64,000 nucleotides of DNA, taken from assembly GCA_014904845.1 (NCBI GenBank), contig MU119202.1, positions 868,001 to 932,000 of the forward strand. Reading direction: 5' to 3'. This document shows positions 58,964-64,000 of the stretch, piece by piece (position 1 is the stretch's first letter; the number at the start of each line of letters is the position of its first letter). The stretch comes from Acephala macrosclerotiorum. Taxonomy: Eukaryota > Ascomycota > Leotiomycetes > Helotiales > Mollisiaceae. The position numbers and the translations under genes are program-made. Below the pieces are notes generated by a model, which ran no database searches, was not told the origin of the DNA, and saw only the letters and a list, made by a program, of their open reading frames with translations.

Positions 58964-61604
58964 CGTGAGATGCTTTGCTCTAAAACCAATGGGAGGAAAT
59001 CTATATCTAGAGAACAATCCGGTATTGCAAGATTGAAACGACCGTCGATGAACAGATCTGTGCATACAATGGAAGAATGAAAGCACTCGTAATGGTGTTT
59101 GAGAGCAACAATGGCGAGGCATGTATCATCGAAGACGTTGAAGCAGCCAGCTGGAAGTGATAGCCGTTACCCCACTACCTACCCAAAGTGGGGATGATGA
59201 ACCCTCATCACGTGCCATTTGAGGGATTTACTTCCATCCTCGAAGTCGAGACTCTCAAGACAATCATCAAGGAGGCAAATTATGTACGGACACGGCTGTG
59301 AGATCTGTGCTAGGTGACAGATCTTGCTTTCTTTCATGTATTCTTGATGAGCTTTGGATCTGGCTGAATGCTAGAACTCATAGCAGTTGTGTCTCCAAAT
59401 CCGGTATTTCTCGCCGAGAGCAGCGAATTACCCAAATGGGAAGGATAATTAGTCTGGATTACTTGAGTCTAGCGGGTCTGACTCGGAAGTCTTCTAGTTC
59501 TGCTCGTTTTCATGATCGTGTAAGTGGGTTTTGTGGCTTTTTGTGGAGTTGAACTTCCCCACGATCTCTTTCCATTTTGGGAACGACTCAGTCAGCAGAC
59601 GGCCTGCAGAAGATTTCTTTGTTTCACTTTGCCTTCCCAAGATCCCATTCCCATGATTTTGTTGAGTCCAAACGTTCCATCTTTGCATAGAAGCAAGAAC
59701 TCGCTTGAAACCCGGAATGACAATCATTGGCTTGTCACAGCCCTCCCCCTCAAATTCCCCCGCAAACAACACGCGGGCTTGCAGCATTCCCCTGGGACAG
59801 ATCGAGGCGAGAGGACTGTGAGGCTCGCTCGGCCATAGACAAACGCTTCTAGTTATAATATTAGTAATAGATACGACAGCAAGGCGCCTATAACTAACAT
59901 TGCTCGTCTCGATCCGCCTTCCGCGGTGCCAAGTTCAATCCTTTGCAGAGAGGTGCCTCCACCCGATTTGCTGGGGGCGTAAGATGGTGGACAGGTCAGC
60001 TGTTGAGCGCTTTGCTTCCAATTTCAAGTACAAGCAGCGGTGTGCCGTAAGAAAAGTTGCAGCAATTCCAACTAGACCTACTGAACCTTTAGGCCTCGCA
60101 TACTCGTGTACTCCGTCCGTAATTGCTGTGGCAAATGAAAGGGATGGACTTTGACATTACGGTAGCAGAAATCTGAGGGGGTGCTCATTTGCATGGTGCC
60201 TCTCGGCTGAACCACCCCCACGTTAATTATCCACTCATTTTCTGCATGGCACCCCAGCCAACGGACATCGACGCCACGCTTCCTGCATCACTGTCCGTGA
60301 TAGTGTTACCACGGCTGTGGGTGACGGAATGGAGCAAGAGGATGGGTCTGTGACGAAAGTGGACAGACAGCACGAAGAGAAACCTCATCGGAATTTCCTC
60401 CGCGTCTTCAGGTCTCTTGAAGCTTGAGAACATCTTCCCAGCTGTTCTGGCGGTCTCCGATCGGTATCGAGGGAATATGATTGCGATTCCGCTCCGATGT
60501 CGAAGCAACATGCTTATGCGTTTAACCCGCGCTGTATGCCGTGCATCTCAGCAAAGCTGCTGAACGAATGAGATGCGAGCAAAAACTGGTTGAAATCTCG
60601 ACCAGGAACTTTTTCAGATTCCAGACAGTGCCAAACAGAATTGACTCCAGAATCCTCCAAAATAACTTCTTGAAAGATTTTTTACTGGCCAGCTGACTTG
60701 CCATCCCTGAATCTGAATCACTTCAACACAGCACACGGCCCTCGCAGTGGCATTTGCGTGGCCTTCCACGCGAATCGGTGGCCAATTCGCCGCAATGCTG
60801 AACGCTATGTACGAGTCCGTCGTCGTCGTGTCGTCGAGGGCATCTCTCTCCCTCTCTCGGCCACCACAGCCTAGGCCTTCAGCGTCCCGCTTTCGGAGGG
60901 CCATTTATGAATTCTTGAAATTGGAATGAAATCGTGATCCCTTCCGGCTAATGACTTGAAACACTATACTCATATAGGACTAGCATTCGCTCTCTGACGG
61001 TGTCACGGTTATCAAAATGCTTTACTGCTCGTTTTTGGTCTGTCCTGCTGCGCTCCCCTTCACCTTCCGCCTTCCGGAGCGGACTGATCTTGTTCTCCCA
61101 CCAATGACGGCAGCAGCGCAGAAGGTCGTTCCAGGTTCCACGATTTCATCGTTCCCCGATCAGTCTCATCTGCAAAAGGAAACAAGCAGGGCAGGGCTTT
61201 TTTCTTCCCCCCCGTCATAAAATTCGCTTAGCGGGCTTAGTGGTACTCTTGGTTAAGTGGGGCGTCCCAGCTTTGCCGTTTTCTCTTGTACGGCATGGGC
61301 AGCGTCTTCAAACCCACCGACCGACCCTTGAATAGAGTCCTTCCATAAGTAGGTGCCTTACCCACGCATCGTGACCGTTGCAAATTGCCTCAATTTTCTG
61401 CGGTTGCTGCTGACTTGCGGATTTCGGGTCTCGACTCTTGACTGAACAGGGCTTCCAATGCTATACACCTCCAGCGTCAACTGATCGTTCTTTCCTACTT
61501 CAGTCTCCTCTCACTCGCATCAGACTTCACTACCTCTTGTCGTGTGCCTTCCTTCTTCTTTCGATTTTATCCTCTCCCCTCACACACTCTCCCATAAATC
61601 TTCA
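58964..61604. other. Long divergent intergenic region
   Basis: 2.6 kb between the aldolase and gluconokinase starts. Frames on both strands (e.g. 59494-59838, 60227-60511) have no domain. Pyrimidine-rich sequence at 61490-61600 directly before the gluconokinase ATG looks like a fungal core promoter/leader. Confidence 0.5.
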
Positions 61605-62340
61605 ATGATGCTGTCCTACGAGCGACCGACCATGGGCAATCCGACGCCTGCGACATCCGATCACCTCCCTCTGAATACTTCGACCTCGAGCCTACACGCC
61701 AATGGCATTTCCCCGAATCATAGCCAACCGAAGACTGAGCATCACCATCTCTGGCTTGTAACAGGGCCTGCCGGATGCGGAAAGAGTACTGTCGCGCAAT
61801 TCATCGCAAAGGCAATGGATTTGCCATACATTGAAGGAGATGAAGTACTACATCACCTTCCCTCTCCTTGTCTCAACTAATCAAGACGTCCAGTTCCACC
61901 CACAGGCAAATGTCGACAAGATGTCGAAAGGCATACCTTTGAACGACGCAGACCGATGGGATTGGCTTACACGCCTCCGCGACGAATCTCTACAACGACT
62001 TTCCTCTGGCTCGCAAGGTGTGGTCCTGACTTGCTCAGCGTTGAAGCGCAAATATCGTGATGTTATTCGCGTTGCACCGTATTACGACCACGACGTCCGC
62101 GTTCACTTTATATACCTACACGCACCTGAAGAAGTCCTTGTTCGTCGGGTTCAAGCAAGACAGGGACATTTCATGGGTGCGAACATGGTTCACAGCCAAT
62201 GCAGCATCCTACAACCACCAGGAAAGGAAGAGACCGACGTCATTAGCGTTGATGTTAGCAGAAGTCTCGAACAAGTTGAGGAGGAAGCACTTTCCAAAAT
62301 CAGAGACGCCGTCAAGAGGGAGCTTATGCGCGACTCGTGA
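61605..62340 (+). CDS. Gluconokinase
   Basis: ATP-dependent phosphorylation of D-gluconate to 6-phosphogluconate, feeding the pentose phosphate pathway. Two exons (61605-61844, 61894-62340; 228 residues). Seen: P-loop GPAGCGKST (residues 54-62), EGDE followed across the intron by FHPQANVDKMSKGIPLNDADRWDWL (substrate region), TCSALKRKYRD, and RVQARQGHFMGANMVHSQ. The N-terminal 45 residues are an unstructured extension beyond the bacterial GntK length. A second ATG follows the first immediately. Confidence 0.93.
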
Positions 62341-63314
62341 TCGTAGGAATCTTCGGGATATGCGGCTGCCCATGCATGCATCCTTGCGTTTGCGGGGAAA
62401 CAACGCTTTCTTTCATCGTGCATACAGTCCCGGACCGGCTCCTCGCTTTTCTTCAATTACACTTTCGCGTACACGGAATCCTTACAGCACAGCAACCTAA
62501 TTATTTCCTCTTACTTCTTGGGCGTCTAATACCAGCATACATATCCTCGATTTCGAGGGACGCTTTTCTTTGGGTTTAGCATTATATATGCTGCTGTATT
62601 GACAGACCCCTGGGTCCTAGCTGGGTTTGGGAAAAAGGCGTATGGTTTCTATTTCAGTCTCTGGAGCTTTCAAATCACGGATACGCGTTAGATGGATGCA
62701 TCTTCAGCCGATGCTGGCTTGGTCTGGCTAGATCTAAAAATATGAGACTACCTTAGACGATATCTATGGAAGAGAACGTTTGTTTCTGTCAATTGCTTTA
62801 TGAATCGTTTTGTGATATGTCTACGAACCGCCTCATTCTTACCCATCTATCTATGCTATGCAAGGATGAGGTTAGCAACTCTTTCCCCATACTCAAGAAT
62901 TTTGGCGGGGTAGCCTATGCCCCGCTTTCACACACCACCACACCCTCAGCCCTGTATCCGGCACGACAACACCATCACCAGTGAGGCTGATGACCAGGGC
63001 CAGGGTTACTAGCCATTGGCCATCTTCGTTATTAGAAAAATCTCGTCCCATGCTCCCATACCCGCCTACCCGCCCAGCTCGCATCTCACCCCCTTACACA
63101 ACACACTCAAACTCACGAGTTCTCGCGTATGGAGATGCCACCTACACTACACCAATCATGCCAAGAAGTCGAAAATACAACAGAATGGTGAATGCTAATG
63201 TCTCACGACAGAGAGACACTGCATCACCACTATGAAACAGGAACTTCAAAGCCGATAGCGGCGAGAGAAAGAATCTGGAGTTCGAGTTCCGCTTTCACGG
63301 ATGATTGTGTATGA
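62341..63314. other. Convergent intergenic region, no gene seen
   Basis: 3' ends of gluconokinase and the E2 acyltransferase. Small frames without domains. Confidence 0.4.
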
Positions 63315-64000
63315 TCACCGCAGATGCACAACCATATTATCCGGATCCTCAACCCACGCCCTCACCACCTCAGCAGCTCTCGCCATCGTCGCCCCATCAA
63401 TAACCCTATGATCTGCACTCCAACTAAAATTACACACCTGCCTCCTAACCACCTTCCCCTCCTCATCGAACGCAGGAATAACTCTCATTTTCCCAATTCC
63501 CAAGATAGCGACTTCGCGCTCCACGATGACCGGTGAGACGTACGTTCCTCCTATAGAGCCTATGTTTGAGACTGTGATTGTGCCACCTGAGAGGTCGGCG
63601 GTGGACAGTTTCCCGCTTGAGGCGAGGGATTGGAGCCGGTTTAGTTCCGAGGCGATGGAGAGGATGTTTAAAGCAGAGACGTTTTTAATTACGGGTACGA
63701 TGAGGCCGGTGGGAGTGTCCATTGCTATTCCGATGTTGTGCTGAGAACGCATGACGAGAACAGGCTTTGAGGTTTTGGGGTCGGTATCGACGCGGGCGTT
63801 GAGGATTGGGTATTGGGTGAGGGTCATGGAGACGGCTTTTATGATGAAAGGGAGGAAGGAGAGTTTAGTGATGTCGTTTGCTGGAATCTTTGCGAGGGAG
63901 CGGTTGAGACGAGAACGGAGCTCGGAGAGGGCTGAGAAGTCGATTTCCTGGGCGTAGAGGAAGTGCGGGATGTTGAGCGACTTGGTCATCGTTTTGAACA
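63315..64000 (-). CDS. E2 acyltransferase of a 2-oxoacid dehydrogenase complex (partial, probably branched-chain)
   Basis: Catalytic C-terminal domain of a dihydrolipoyl acyltransferase; the 5' part lies beyond the right edge. Seen: MTKSLNIPHFLYAQEIDF at the domain start, SFLPFIIKAV, ARVDTD, NIGIAMDTPTGLIVPVIKN, the FTISNIG-like TITVSNIGSIGG, and the active-site motif ADHRVIDGAT. The MTKS-IPHF-EID start resembles the branched-chain complex E2 more than the pyruvate or 2-oxoglutarate forms; this assignment is inferred. It acts in the mitochondrial matrix. The lipoyl and peripheral-subunit-binding domains should lie outside the window. Confidence 0.9.
   Translation of the reverse strand, partial: FKTMTKSLNIPHFLYAQEIDFSALSELRSRLNRSLAKIPANDITKLSFLPFIIKAVSMTLTQYPILNARVDTDPKTSKPVLVMRSQHNIGIAMDTPTGLIVPVIKNVSALNILSIASELNRLQSLASSGKLSTADLSGGTITVSNIGSIGGTYVSPVIVEREVAILGIGKMRVIPAFDEEGKVVRRQVCNFSWSADHRVIDGATMARAAEVVRAWVEDPDNMVVHLR

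Noticed and set aside
59494..59838. Opposed frames in the aldolase-gluconokinase gap
   Set aside because: Open on both strands at once, with no recognisable protein features.

Overview
The window is nuclear DNA of a filamentous ascomycete (Pezizomycotina). Genes are split by many short introns (about 45-150 bp, mostly GT-AG with a CTAAC-like branch site). The families are typical of that group: a fungal hybrid-kinase phytochrome, a PDR-type ABC pump, WSC-domain secreted protein, fungal-specific transcription factor, BTB protein and DUF6594. A leotiomycete is my best guess from the overall protein style, but this is an inference. Exon boundaries below were worked out by hand. For the multi-exon genes the summed exon lengths divide by three and give uninterrupted frames, except where a break is reported.

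Layout. 0-9 kb: an APC-family amino acid/choline-type permease (+), a tRNA-Arg(UCG) (-) and a very large secreted propeller protein with six WSC domains (-). 9-11.4 kb: gene-free DNA with two TA-flanked inverted-repeat elements (MITEs). 11.4-23.3 kb: alpha/beta hydrolase (+), four-helix membrane protein (+), phytochrome (-), NAD-dependent epimerase-like protein (-). 24-33 kb: a decayed cysteine-rich secreted-protein gene (-), ACT_3 protein (+), PhyH-type dioxygenase (+), short-chain dehydrogenase (+), a GH27 alpha-galactosidase broken by one in-frame stop (-), and a decayed spherulin-4-like gene (+). 34.7-51.6 kb: PDR transporter (+), an unrecognised protein (-), a DUF6594 tail fragment (+), BTB protein (-), a C2H2/Zn2Cys6 transcription factor (-) and the Srs2/UvrD-type helicase (-).

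52-57 kb is an accessory island: two arrays of the same degenerate 24-27 bp repeat, an AT-rich remnant of a YDG/SRA-domain gene with stops, and a third degenerate repeat field. 57.5-64 kb returns to ordinary metabolism: HpcH/HpaI aldolase (-), gluconokinase (+) and the start-truncated E2 acyltransferase of a 2-oxoacid dehydrogenase complex (-), which runs off the right edge.

I see no coherent biosynthetic or defence cluster, and no CRISPR array. Genes are mostly independent transcription units. The most unusual content is the set of broken genes (four clear cases), the paired MITEs and the repeat island. I found no convincing new multi-gene system.
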